NCBI RefSeq assembly: GCF_002443295.1
Contig: NZ_BAOS01000022.1
Coordinates: 1-64,000, forward strand
Origin: Candidatus Scalindua japonica
GTDB lineage: Bacteria > Planctomycetota > Brocadiia > Brocadiales > Scalinduaceae
Length of the DNA: 64,000 nucleotides
Direction: 5' to 3'
The notes under the pieces were generated by a model. The model saw only the letters and a program-made list of their open reading frames with translations. It made no database searches and was not told where the DNA came from. A program made the translations under genes and the position numbers. Position 1 is the first letter of the stretch. Every line of letters begins with the position of its first letter. Shown piece by piece: positions 27,471 to 37,058 of this stretch.

Positions 27471-27598
27471 GTCCCTCAATCTCATATCTACCTGTCCTTT
27501 CTCCGTTTCAACCACCACTCTTCGTGTCTTTGTGTAAGTAAGCTCTTTCTTTTCCCCTGCGCCCAGAGACATTGCGGTGAAAATCGGTGATGTACATA

Positions 27599-27757
27599 CC
27601 CTGAAACTATCTCATTCCAACTACCAAATTGGCTTCCGATGTTTCCAACAAAAGGTGATAATGGTTATCCATCAGCACATAAGTATGAATAACTCAACCG
27701 GTCATTGCACACGCTTCCGTTAAGGTTTCAAGAAACAGTTTACGAGACATAGACATT
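27599..27757 (-). pseudogene. Fragment of an IS200/REP-type Y1 transposase
   Basis: Reading the minus strand from about 27757 gives MSMSRKLFLETLTEACAMTG, a TGA, then VIHTYVLMDNHYHLLLETSE and ANLVVGMR before a TAG. MDNHYH is the HUH metal site of this transposase group, and the stop replaces a Trp that commonly follows TG. Only about 50 codons remain, so it is a dead remnant. It fills most of the spacer between the DUF1640-like and TPR-CHAT genes. Confidence 0.75.
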
Positions 27758-27783
27758 TTATGGTACTTTTAGGTATTAGTCAT

Positions 27784-30750
27784 CTAATTCCCATAATAAT
27801 AGACAAAAGGTGCCCAATAGTATGGCGCTCTATATTTCTCTCCAAAGTCACCACTAATAAATCGGCGTTTCACCTCTGTAATGGCATCCGCATAGCGCAT
27901 ACCATTGTCTTGAACAAGGCCATACATCGTTGCCATGAACGGAGAGTTAGACTCACCTGCCACTCTCCAGAGTGAAATGGAAACAGACTTTGCTCCGGAC
28001 AAGAAAAAAGAGTGGATTAGCCTGGAAAATCCTTCATGCTCGTAAATCCCTCCCAAACCTGCGTCAAAAGCTGAAAGGTTTACCAGATCAGCCCTGATTT
28101 CCATCTTTGCAATCTCTTCGGCACGTAAATAGCCATCCTCTTTTCCCATATCTTTAAATTGTGATAAGACCAGGGCTGATAGTTCAGGGGCCTCCGGAAC
28201 GACAAGACCATGGGTAGCGAAATGGAGTGCTTTGTAATCAAAAAATTTCCAGTCATTACATAGCTCTTTTATGTCTCTTTCCGATACATTCTTACCGGTA
28301 AAAATATCTGATCTTTTGACTGTTTTTTTAATTTTCTGGACTTCACTCATAGTGTTCGGCAGGTCAGGCCATGAAGAGAGACCCAGACCCCTGTATGCAT
28401 TTCCAATAGACCTAAGATTTTCATAATCGGGATAGAGATTCTGCATTAAAAGATCCATCCGCATATTTTCCAGACTGGAGTAAATATTTTTTGTTAAAAC
28501 TGACAGTTGGACTCTGTTCTCTATCATTTCTGCCTTAAAATCGGGACCTTTGTAAACTGCCCCGCCAAACGCCAGCAAAGGTTTACGGTTTTCATCATAT
28601 TTTCGCTTTTTTATAAGTTTCCGTATATCCAGAGATTGTATGTAACTTATACTACACTTTTCTACCATATATTGTCCATTTTCATCAATAAGCGTGCCGA
28701 AAGGTATATAGGTCAGAATCCCATCCGGAACAATAATGAGTTTTTTCTTGTCCCTGATCTTTTCCTCCAATGGCTTAATGAGCAGTCCGTATAGAGATCT
28801 TCCTATCTCTCTAGTATCAGTTTTACGCTGGCTATTACTTGTACTGGCATCCGCCACCGTACTTTTACTGTCCTGCACAGGAAGTTCACTTAATAAAGAG
28901 CCGTAGTAGTTGATAACATTACTAAAATCACTTTTGTTTTCGCTTAGACTACGTTGATTTAATAATAACGTCTTTATTTTAGTATTGTATTTATCAATAG
29001 ATGATTGAACAAAGGATTCTCGCGAAAGCTCTATACCCATAATCTCCTCTCTCGTAATAGCAATCTGTACTATTTTTTCCTGGTTAGCATTCGCGTAGAC
29101 AATGATCACAGTATCATCATCCAGAGTTTCCTTAATTTCATCTATATCCTGAGGCCATAATCCTCTTTCCCGTTTCTTTTTGTCTTTTTCACTCTCAAAA
29201 AACATTTCAATCTGTAACTTTGCCCTGACAAGCTCAATAGCCTGAAAGGCGGACGGTGCATCATTATCTTTGATATAGGCAGAGGTAAGCAGTTGATAAG
29301 CGTTGTAGAGATCGTACAATAAGCGCTTGCGTAGTTTTCCTGTTTCTGTTTCACGTAACTCTTCTATTATGGAAACAGATTCTTTAAGGCGCTCAATTGC
29401 TATTTTATATTTTTCTTGTGAGATGGAAGTTTTACCAATTCCGATGAGATCACTGATGATATCAAAATCCTTCCCGATTTTTATATCATTAGCCAACTCC
29501 CTTTCATAAGGATAGATGATCTTGTCATGTTTATTCCAGTAAAAGCGATAAAACAGAGTAATGTTATTATCAATAAGAATCTCTCCCACCTCTTTGCTCA
29601 ATTTTCTGTCCACCGCTAAAGCCTTTTCATAGTATTCAACGGCCTTGTCATAGTTCCCCTGTGTATTATAAACACTACCAATATTTTTTAGACTTATGGA
29701 AGTCTGATTATCCTCTTCCGGCTCCCTTGCTATACCAAGCGCATCTTCAAAATATTTAACGGCCCTTTCATGTTGCCCTTGAGATTGGTAAACAGTGCCA
29801 ATATTGTTGAGACAGGCAGCAACGTTGTCACCCTGCCTCAGATTCCTGTATAGATCCATGGCCTCTTTATAATACTTAACAGCCTTTTCATATTGACCCT
29901 CTGATTTGCAAACTTCACTAAGCTTATTAAGCGTGCACCTAAAGGCAATACTATCTTGCTTAAACAATTTTCTAGATATATCCAGAGAGTCCTCAAAACA
30001 CTTGATAGAGGTATCATGTTGCCCCCACGAATTGTAAGCGTTACCCATATTGCTGAGCGCATTTGCAATCCCTTCTTCCAGACCCAGTTTTCTATCTATC
30101 GATAATGCTTCTTCGTAGTATTTTATGGCATTATCAAATTTTCCAATAGCCTCATAGACTCTGCCAATATTATCGAGACCAGTAGCTACCTTTTCTTCCC
30201 TGCCAAGTTTTTTGTCTATTTCTATAGCTCTCTTAATATTTTCAAGTGCTGTATCATGTTGCCCCAGGAAGTTATAAGTATCACCGATGTAGTTAAGATT
30301 ATCAGCAGCCTTACCCTCCAGTCCCAATCTTGTGTATATATCTAAAGCTTTCTGATAATACTTGAGGGCCACATCATATTTCGTCAAATAGTTGTAAAAA
30401 TACCCAAAGCGGTTATAGCATTCGGCAACGACATCTTCCCTTTCAAGATTTTCTGCAATCTTTAAAGCTTCTTCAATTTTCTCAGTAGCCATTTTATATT
30501 GACCGGCCAGAGAATAATAGTAAGCTGCCTGATTCAGATCCGTTACTAAATGTAATTTAATTGGAGCCGAAGAGCTTTTTTCTATTTGCACAGATTTTTC
30601 ATATACCTCTGCAGCCATGAGATACTCGCCTGAATTTTCCAGTTTTTGTGCTTTATACCGGTTTGTATCAATAGTCCGCTCTTCCTGTGCATAAAGAGAT
30701 GAACCGGTAAATAATATTAATATCAGGATAAATAAACCTATTTTTTTCAT
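27784..30750 (-). CDS. Secreted TPR-CHAT protein, likely protease-inactive
   Basis: The 988-residue protein has a signal peptide (MKKIGLFILILILFTGSSLYA), then about nine TPR units (residues 30-420), a helical linker, and a C-terminal CHAT domain (about 690-985). The caspase-like His is present in LHFATHGLVVPEAPELSALVLS (about residue 848), but the place of the catalytic Cys (usual LSACxTGLG) reads LSAFDAGLGG (about 893), so Phe replaces Cys. The Ser/Gly-rich part FLSGAKSVSISLW is conserved. It is probably periplasmic and may act as a scaffold. No CRISPR genes are nearby. Confidence 0.88.
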   Translation of the reverse strand: MKKIGLFILILILFTGSSLYAQEERTIDTNRYKAQKLENSGEYLMAAEVYEKSVQIEKSSSAPIKLHLVTDLNQAAYYYSLAGQYKMATEKIEEALKIAENLEREDVVAECYNRFGYFYNYLTKYDVALKYYQKALDIYTRLGLEGKAADNLNYIGDTYNFLGQHDTALENIKRAIEIDKKLGREEKVATGLDNIGRVYEAIGKFDNAIKYYEEALSIDRKLGLEEGIANALSNMGNAYNSWGQHDTSIKCFEDSLDISRKLFKQDSIAFRCTLNKLSEVCKSEGQYEKAVKYYKEAMDLYRNLRQGDNVAACLNNIGTVYQSQGQHERAVKYFEDALGIAREPEEDNQTSISLKNIGSVYNTQGNYDKAVEYYEKALAVDRKLSKEVGEILIDNNITLFYRFYWNKHDKIIYPYERELANDIKIGKDFDIISDLIGIGKTSISQEKYKIAIERLKESVSIIEELRETETGKLRKRLLYDLYNAYQLLTSAYIKDNDAPSAFQAIELVRAKLQIEMFFESEKDKKKRERGLWPQDIDEIKETLDDDTVIIVYANANQEKIVQIAITREEIMGIELSRESFVQSSIDKYNTKIKTLLLNQRSLSENKSDFSNVINYYGSLLSELPVQDSKSTVADASTSNSQRKTDTREIGRSLYGLLIKPLEEKIRDKKKLIIVPDGILTYIPFGTLIDENGQYMVEKCSISYIQSLDIRKLIKKRKYDENRKPLLAFGGAVYKGPDFKAEMIENRVQLSVLTKNIYSSLENMRMDLLMQNLYPDYENLRSIGNAYRGLGLSSWPDLPNTMSEVQKIKKTVKRSDIFTGKNVSERDIKELCNDWKFFDYKALHFATHGLVVPEAPELSALVLSQFKDMGKEDGYLRAEEIAKMEIRADLVNLSAFDAGLGGIYEHEGFSRLIHSFFLSGAKSVSISLWRVAGESNSPFMATMYGLVQDNGMRYADAITEVKRRFISGDFGEKYRAPYYWAPFVYYYGN

Positions 30751-30937
30751 TTATTTCTTACAAAATAGCAGGAATCTGTCCTCTCTATCGAGAGGACGGG
30801 CATATTTTCATACAAAGTGGTTATGTAAAGTCAGTTTTCCCCATTCGACTATGTCATTCAAGTGAACAAACAGATTTTTTCATCATGGCTTTTTTGTAAA
30901 ACCACTCCTACATTGTATTAAAAATTTCATGATAAAA

Positions 30938-30970
30938 AAAAAGGCGCTCATCTCTGAGCGCCTTTTTTAC
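30938..30970 (-). terminator. Rho-independent terminator
   Basis: AAGGCGCTCA and TGAGCGCCTT pair perfectly around TCTC, with A-runs on the left and T-runs on the right, so it can work in both directions. It lies 46 bases beyond the stop of the octaheme gene (minus strand) and just before the TPR-CHAT promoter region. Confidence 0.9.
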
Positions 30971-31015
30971 TATCTAATCACTACGGACAATCGACATCCG
31001 CATTAATGTACTTAT

Positions 31016-32767
31016 TTAATAATTCAACTCATCTACTTCCCACACATTGCCTGTCGGAACACCACTACTCTTCTTTTTTGGTGCCGCATGGCCTTCACTA
31101 CTACCACTGCTGCTATGTGAAACGGGCTGCGCACCTCCACGCTGTTCTAAAGCATGCTCTCTACGCATTCTCAAGCCCTCTGACTGGATTTTTCCAAGCT
31201 GCTGGAACATTGGTGCCTGTCCCCACCACCACATGATATCCTGCTGTGCGTGGGCATAACCTTTGTAGCCCTGAAGTTTATACCAGAACCACATTTTGGC
31301 ATATTCCGTCTCAATTACGGATGGATTATTCTCACCCTGGTAGAACATTGCATATACACCAAGGATTGGCCCGACAACCGGTACCTTTCCACCTAACGAC
31401 TTAAACGCATTATAAACACCTTCTCCGATTAACTCTGGAGGGAGCAACTCGGCAACTTTATCGCCAAACGGATAGATATCACGCTCTGCCACAGACGGGT
31501 ACAGAATATCTTCAGCGATAAGATCGTCAATTATCTTCTGTGCCTGATCAGTAAGGCCAAATGCCTGGAACATATAATCGTCAAGTTGCTCTAAATATGT
31601 ATAAGCAAAGCGAGGACTATGACAGTTAGAACAAACTTCTACCCATTTATCTCTCTTATCCAGATTTTCATCTGAATATACGTCTATCTTTGGAGCAATT
31701 ATGTTAATCCCATAAGGGTAATCCTTAAGCGATGATTTATACTCAATATTTGACGGAGGAACTGTTCCCATACGCCAGATACCCTTTGAAACGAAATTAT
31801 GTGTAAATGTTCCACCACCCTGATACATATGGCAGAACTGACATGTTGGTGTACGATATTCTTCACCAACCTGCACATGAGCAAGAGGTTTGTCAAAGTT
31901 GTAGCTCTCCTCCTCCATCTCTAAAATCATACCGTGCTTTGATTCACCATAGGATTCAGCATCCGGATGGTCAGGACCCATGTGACACGTCATACAGGCT
32001 TTTGGATTTCTTGCTTCTGCAGCAGAGAATGAGTGCCTGGTGTGACAAGGATCACATTTGGTAGAGATACCGTGACACATATCACAACCGGCATTACCTG
32101 CCAGCCACCCTCTTCTATCAGCCTCAGGATACCAGGGAACAAGAACGTTAGCCTCCATCGCCTGTATGTGATTAGGTCGACCATGATTTTTCTCACTGTT
32201 AAACTGGCGTACCTGTCTTTCGTGACACTCGCTGCAGATCTCAGCATGAGGCATCCTTATCTCGTTTTTCTCCGTGTCAGCATGACAGTCAAAACAGTCA
32301 ACGTTGATAATTTCTCTTCCAATTGATTCTTCTATGATTTTTGTCTTACGAGCTATTAAAGGTGTCTTTCTCGGATTGAAATGAGCAGAACCTTTCCAGT
32401 CATGGACTGCACCGGTATTAATACCATCATGACACCTTATACACAAATCCCTACGCTCTTTCTCAATAAACAGGGAGTGATCCAGAATATCCATTGGTTC
32501 ATAATGCCTCATCGGAGACATGTACATCTGCATCTTCAAAGGTTTGTAATAGTCTTTAAATAGACCTGCACCCTCACTCAGGCCAACATTATCCTTAAAC
32601 ACTGGACTGTACCAGTCAGGAAACCCTTCATATATATCGACAAACTTCGGCACGTAAGGCTCCTTCTCCGCCTTCTCATCATGTGCCAGAACTGACCCTG
32701 AGAACTGTATGGCTATAACCAGCAATGCCATAGTAACGAAAAGCATCAGCTTTTTTGCATAATTCAT
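31016..32767 (-). CDS. Octaheme HAO-type cytochrome c (putative nitrite-reducing type)
   Basis: The 583-residue secreted protein has a signal peptide ending near SVLAHDEK and eight CxxCH motifs in HAO order: CIRCH, CFDCH, CSECH, CDMCH, CDPCH, CMTCH, CQFCH, CSNCH. The C-terminal helical domain carries GYAHAQQDIMWWWGQ. HAO-family enzymes convert hydroxylamine, NO or nitrite in the anammoxosome. The diheme gene directly upstream matches the known Kuenenia kustc0457/kustc0458 arrangement, whose octaheme member reduces nitrite and lacks the Tyr cross-link; I could not place that Tyr here. Start 32767 is chosen since AAAGGAG lies about ten bases before it; an ATG at 32776 is too close. Confidence 0.92.
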   Translation of the reverse strand: MNYAKKLMLFVTMALLVIAIQFSGSVLAHDEKAEKEPYVPKFVDIYEGFPDWYSPVFKDNVGLSEGAGLFKDYYKPLKMQMYMSPMRHYEPMDILDHSLFIEKERRDLCIRCHDGINTGAVHDWKGSAHFNPRKTPLIARKTKIIEESIGREIINVDCFDCHADTEKNEIRMPHAEICSECHERQVRQFNSEKNHGRPNHIQAMEANVLVPWYPEADRRGWLAGNAGCDMCHGISTKCDPCHTRHSFSAAEARNPKACMTCHMGPDHPDAESYGESKHGMILEMEEESYNFDKPLAHVQVGEEYRTPTCQFCHMYQGGGTFTHNFVSKGIWRMGTVPPSNIEYKSSLKDYPYGINIIAPKIDVYSDENLDKRDKWVEVCSNCHSPRFAYTYLEQLDDYMFQAFGLTDQAQKIIDDLIAEDILYPSVAERDIYPFGDKVAELLPPELIGEGVYNAFKSLGGKVPVVGPILGVYAMFYQGENNPSVIETEYAKMWFWYKLQGYKGYAHAQQDIMWWWGQAPMFQQLGKIQSEGLRMRREHALEQRGGAQPVSHSSSGSSEGHAAPKKKSSGVPTGNVWEVDELNY

Positions 32768-32815
32768 AATACTCATTCTCCTTTAATTTATTTTATATCA
32801 AAAATCTTAACCGAC

Positions 32816-33616
32816 TTACTCCGCATGGTCTTCTTTGTTTGTTTTGGTAGCAAGTGATTTTACAAAATGCACCATACACCAACGGTCTTCGTCTGAAAGT
32901 TCATTAGCAAAAGATGGCATCGGCGTACCATTCACACCTGTTGTAAACCTCAAGTAGATATCTTTATTTGTTGCGCCTCCCTTAAACTTATCCTGCCTGG
33001 TAAAATTATAGGCCTGAATTGGGATTCCCCACTCGTCTTCAAGATCATAACTGCTTGGACCATCTCCTTCTCCTGTCTCACCATGGCATTTCCAGCACTC
33101 TTTCTGAAAATAAAGTTCCCTACCCCTCGCAATAGTCTTCTGGGTAGACCTCAACTCTGGCCCTAAAACTACTGATGGCTCAGGTTCTCTATACTGCCAG
33201 GCTTCTGAAAAGCTTTTCAAAACGGGAAGTAACGACGTAATCTGGTCTTTGTCAAGAATATCCCATGGCATCATAGATGTCCCATGGATCCCGACCGAAA
33301 TTACATGAATGAGATCCGCATCGGTAGGTAAAGAACCTGATGGATTTGTGCGTATCTTATATTGACCCTTTGTAAAATCCCTGGGTTTTGGGTAAAGTGC
33401 GCCATATAACGGACCATAGCCATCACCATCTTCGCCATGACACGGAGCACAATATTTATTGTAAAGATCCTTGCCCTTAAGTTTTTCTCCAGCCATTACC
33501 GTGTTACCAAGGCATAGCATGGACACAAAAACAATAATCATTGCGCTGAATATAATATTCCCCCAGCACAAATTGTTTCGTCCACTAATTCCTTTCTTAC
33601 CATTCAAATATGCCAC
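32816..33616 (-). CDS. Diheme cytochrome c, partner of the octaheme protein
   Basis: The 266-residue protein has an N-terminal membrane/signal segment (IIFSAMIIVFVSMLCLGNTVMA) and two cytochrome c domains with CAPCH (about residue 57) and CWKCH (about 173); distal Met ligands may lie in GTSMMPW and GTPMPSF. It starts with GTG at 33616 preceded by GGGAGGA. It is the first gene of an operon with the octaheme protein, 48 bases apart. It probably passes electrons to or from that enzyme on the anammoxosome membrane side. Confidence 0.9.
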   Translation of the reverse strand: MAYLNGKKGISGRNNLCWGNIIFSAMIIVFVSMLCLGNTVMAGEKLKGKDLYNKYCAPCHGEDGDGYGPLYGALYPKPRDFTKGQYKIRTNPSGSLPTDADLIHVISVGIHGTSMMPWDILDKDQITSLLPVLKSFSEAWQYREPEPSVVLGPELRSTQKTIARGRELYFQKECWKCHGETGEGDGPSSYDLEDEWGIPIQAYNFTRQDKFKGGATNKDIYLRFTTGVNGTPMPSFANELSDEDRWCMVHFVKSLATKTNKEDHAE

Positions 33617-34358
33617 TGATTATTCCTCCCAAAACTTAATAAAAAAATATGTCTTTAATAAATCGACAAATACATCTATGCAACACAACTGTACATTCAA
33701 TTTATCCGATTACTGATTTTTAAATGACAAAGCAGAATAAACGAATAAATAAGGTAAGTACTAATAACCTTTTTATATTTCTTCACACAACAATATATAA
33801 AACTTTTATAACTTTTTCAAACTAAATCCTAAACTATAAACACGCAACTAAATCTTCACTGCTAATAGTGAATAAAAAAACCAATTATCAACTTGAACTC
33901 AGCGTTATCCGGTCAGATTATTGCTGGTGTACCATTAACCTTCACAAAGGAGTCTTTCAGCGGGAATCCACGAAAATCGAAACTATAGATGCCCGACAAA
34001 GGCATTCGAGTATGACAAAAATCATAATCACCTGATACTATTGACTTGAATGGAAATTTCCGTCTATAGCCATATCAGCACTGAGATTACTATCGTACTT
34101 TGTCTCCCGCATCTTACATTGACAGGAGCAATACCTATCATTCTCCTGCATGATGAGACACGTCATAGATTTAAGAATTCACGATGGATGTAACTCGTTA
34201 TGCTTAGCTAATTCACGGCTTATGAATTGCGTTTAATTTAAGACGATTCAAAAGAATACTTAAAAGAACGGGAATAGTGACAACAGCAATACAATTAAGC
34301 TAAATAATAGAGAACGAACACTATGTGCTTGTGAAAAATACGTTCTCTGTCTGCAAGC
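33617..34358. other. Intergenic region, 742 bp, upstream of the diheme/octaheme operon
   Basis: No gene recognised. It must hold the operon promoter on the minus strand. CAGCGGGAATCCACGAAAAT (33959 on) and ATGCCCGACAAAGGCATTCG (about 33989-34008) resemble dispersed palindromic repeats, the second with a short GATGCC/GGCAT stem. AGAGAACG (34309-34316) and CGTTCTCT (34341-34348) pair just beyond the stop of the PAS gene and may end its transcript. Confidence 0.5.
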
Positions 34359-35123
34359 TCACTGTTTTTTCTTAAGCTCTTTTATTTCTTTTTGCCATTC
34401 ATCCTCCTGCCTCTTTCGCTCAGTAATATCCCTGATTATCCCTTCAATACGAATGGGTATGCCTGCTTCATTTTTAACCATAGTAGATGTTCGTTCAGTG
34501 TAAAAATGCTCGCCATTTTTCTTCTTACAAAATGACGCAAAACCCATCCAGACCCCATCTTCTCGAAGCTTCTTAACGAGCCTTTCTCTGTCTTTTTGAT
34601 CGACATAGATATCCCTTACCTTTGTCCCAATCATTTCTTCAGGGGATGTGTAACCAAACATTTCTGCACATGCCTGATTTACCCACGTAAACTTCCCATC
34701 CACTCCGGGTTCAGATTGGTAAACACCCTCCTTTAGCGATTCCAAGAGTAGCCTTTTATCTCTTTCAGACTTTTGCAATTGAACCTTTTCCATTTCCAGT
34801 TGTTCTTTTGCACGTTCAAGCTCCTGGTTTATGTGTCTGATTTTTATATCTTGTCCTCTTAACGAGTCTGCAACCTTTTCCGCTTCCAGCTTTTGTCCCA
34901 CTGCTTCTTCAACCAGTTTAAATCCCTCTTCTGGCGAACCAAAAGCTTTCATGATTCTTTTTTCCATATTTTCAGCAAATGTTTTTTCCCTGACAAAACC
35001 CGCATCCTTCATATCATTGTATTTGTGTATCATCTTAACCGTAAAACCAACATCCAAAAACAATATCAGCAGAATAATGGTCTTCGCGTTTACTGAAAGA
35101 CCCTTAGAGTTTCCATTACCCAT
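34359..35123 (-). CDS. Membrane-anchored coiled-coil PAS sensor without output domain
   Basis: The 254-residue protein has one N-terminal membrane helix (AKTIILLILFLDVGFTV), a long coiled coil (about 65-125) and one PAS domain with PAC motif (FTWVNQACAEMFGYTSPEEMIGTKVRDIYVD; RIEGIIRDITERK). There is no kinase, cyclase, chemotaxis or DNA-binding domain. The PAS domain is very close to that of the next upstream gene, so the two are paralogs. It may act through partners, perhaps on the same signal. Confidence 0.85.
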   Translation of the reverse strand: MGNGNSKGLSVNAKTIILLILFLDVGFTVKMIHKYNDMKDAGFVREKTFAENMEKRIMKAFGSPEEGFKLVEEAVGQKLEAEKVADSLRGQDIKIRHINQELERAKEQLEMEKVQLQKSERDKRLLLESLKEGVYQSEPGVDGKFTWVNQACAEMFGYTSPEEMIGTKVRDIYVDQKDRERLVKKLREDGVWMGFASFCKKKNGEHFYTERTSTMVKNEAGIPIRIEGIIRDITERKRQEDEWQKEIKELKKKQ

Positions 35124-35228
35124 AATTTCCTACTCCTTGTTAGTGCAGTGTTATTTATTTAAATTCGTTGTTAAAACAAGCCTCTTATATAATTTACCTA
35201 TATCCTTACAGCACACACCATTCAGTTC

Positions 35229-36797
35229 TCATCGCCCTGACTTTTTCTGGCTTTCATTTTGCAGATCATCTTCCTTTTTTTTTCTGTCGCTAATGTCCCT
35301 GATCACACCCTCAATACGAACAGGCTTCCCTTTTTCATCCTTCACCAGATGTGAGGTACGTTCTGTATAAAATTTGCCTCCATTCTTATTCATGCAATAT
35401 GACGTAAAATCTTTCGAGGCACCATCTTTTTCAAGTTTATCTAACAGTTTTTTCCTATCAGCCTGATCCACATAGATATCCTTTACCTTAGTACCTTCCA
35501 TCTCTTCAGGAGATGCATAGCCAAACATTTCCGCACAAGATTTATTTACCCATGTAAAGCGACCTTCAACTCCCGGTTCACATTGATAGATTCCCGCCTG
35601 AAGAGCATTAAATAATTCCCTATAAGCATTTTCAGATTCCACGATCTCTTTAGTTTTCTTATCCAATGCTTCTGCCATTGAATTAAAAGACGTTGCCAGA
35701 ACGCCAAGCTCATCTCCTCTATTTACATTTACCCGCTGAGCCAGATCTCCCGCAGACATCTTTTCAGTTGCCTCAGTTAACTCAATTATCGGGGTAGATA
35801 TTTTTTTACCAACAACGTACGCAAAAAACACAATCGGGAATGCGATTCCAAACAACAATACCCAGCCAAGGGTATTGAGATTGTAGGCCACTCCGTAGAC
35901 TTCTGCCTTATCTATCTCGGTAATAACAGCCCAATCAAGCTCAGGCAGCCAACGCCATACACCCAATACTGATATACCCGCGTAATCTTGATAACCCTTT
36001 GAACTGGAACCGTTCTTGCCCTTAAGACACTGGCTAACAGAATAAGTCAACTTCCCGTTATCGGGATTAACCACCTTCAACTCTAAAGCACTTCTTGTCT
36101 TAATCATTCCGGTTTTCTTTAAATTCTTACTAAACCTTGATTCAGTAAGCATATATCCATCTTTACCGACAATGAACGTTTCACCTGTTTTCCCAAACTT
36201 TTGACTTTGCAGCAAATTGCTCAAAGTAGCAACATGGATTCTGAACGCAACGACCCCAATCACAGTATCACCATCTTTTAAGGGAGCAGACACAAACAAT
36301 GTAGGCAAACCTACTTCCTTCCCATCAAACTCATTCGTAAGGGCAATTACAGACGGTATGATACTAGTAGCATATGGTTTTCCTTGCATAGCCTGCTTAA
36401 TAAAATCTCTTCCAGAAAGATCACCTCCCACCTCTTCTTCTGATGTAGCAAGTGTAACTATTCCATCTGCGTTGCATACAAACGCACCCTTGTAACCATA
36501 TTCCGAAACAACCAACTCTAGATATTCTGTAGCCTCTCTATCGTCCCCCCCCGCGCTCTTCAAGCTATTAGCAATATATGGATTGTTCGCTGCAACTATA
36601 ACATCCGTCTTCCTATCCTTCATCCATGATGACACTAAGTCAGCCTGCTTGTTACCTACCGTTTCGAGATTATCCATGATTACAGTTCTGAGATCAGACT
36701 GAATCTTTGGGTACGCAATAATCCTCAGCAACACAAACGGTAACAGAGTAAAGAAAATCAGAATTAATATGATGTAATGTTTAATCGATACCTTCAT
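35229..36797 (-). CDS. dCache-HAMP-PAS membrane sensor without output domain
   Basis: The 522-residue protein has a first membrane helix (YIILILIFFTLLPFVLL), a periplasmic double Cache domain (about 35-300, with GYKGAFVCNADGIVTLATS and a second half DWAVITEIDKAEVY), a second membrane helix (LGWVLLFGIAFPIVFFAYVV), a HAMP domain (ISTPIIELTEATEKMSAGDLAQ) and one PAS/PAC domain. It ends soon after the PAC, so no transmitter is attached. dCache domains bind small ligands such as amino acids or carboxylates. It lies 105 bases upstream of the paralogous PAS gene. Confidence 0.88.
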   Translation of the reverse strand: MKVSIKHYIILILIFFTLLPFVLLRIIAYPKIQSDLRTVIMDNLETVGNKQADLVSSWMKDRKTDVIVAANNPYIANSLKSAGGDDREATEYLELVVSEYGYKGAFVCNADGIVTLATSEEEVGGDLSGRDFIKQAMQGKPYATSIIPSVIALTNEFDGKEVGLPTLFVSAPLKDGDTVIGVVAFRIHVATLSNLLQSQKFGKTGETFIVGKDGYMLTESRFSKNLKKTGMIKTRSALELKVVNPDNGKLTYSVSQCLKGKNGSSSKGYQDYAGISVLGVWRWLPELDWAVITEIDKAEVYGVAYNLNTLGWVLLFGIAFPIVFFAYVVGKKISTPIIELTEATEKMSAGDLAQRVNVNRGDELGVLATSFNSMAEALDKKTKEIVESENAYRELFNALQAGIYQCEPGVEGRFTWVNKSCAEMFGYASPEEMEGTKVKDIYVDQADRKKLLDKLEKDGASKDFTSYCMNKNGGKFYTERTSHLVKDEKGKPVRIEGVIRDISDRKKKEDDLQNESQKKSGR

Positions 36798-37058
36798 TTA
36801 TTTTTCTCCATAAAATGCATATTTATAATTTTGATACCCAAAAGCACTTTACCATTCTTCAGAATAAAAATTGGAACTCTGTCTGGTTTACTCTTTAATT
36901 TTTATCTTAAATCTATATAGTGCACTAAAAAATCATAACGGGAAATACATTTGGCTCAACCAACAGTTACAAACGAAACAAAAAAAAAGCTGCTATTCCC
37001 CAATCACAATCATATACTGCTGCCGGAATAGAAACTCACAGATATTATTTCCAGCGTA

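Noticed and set aside
27784-30750. TPR-CHAT gene as part of a type III-E CRISPR (Craspase) locus
   Set aside because: No CRISPR repeats, gRAMP-like effector or adaptation genes are in the window, and the protein has a signal peptide and lacks the catalytic Cys.
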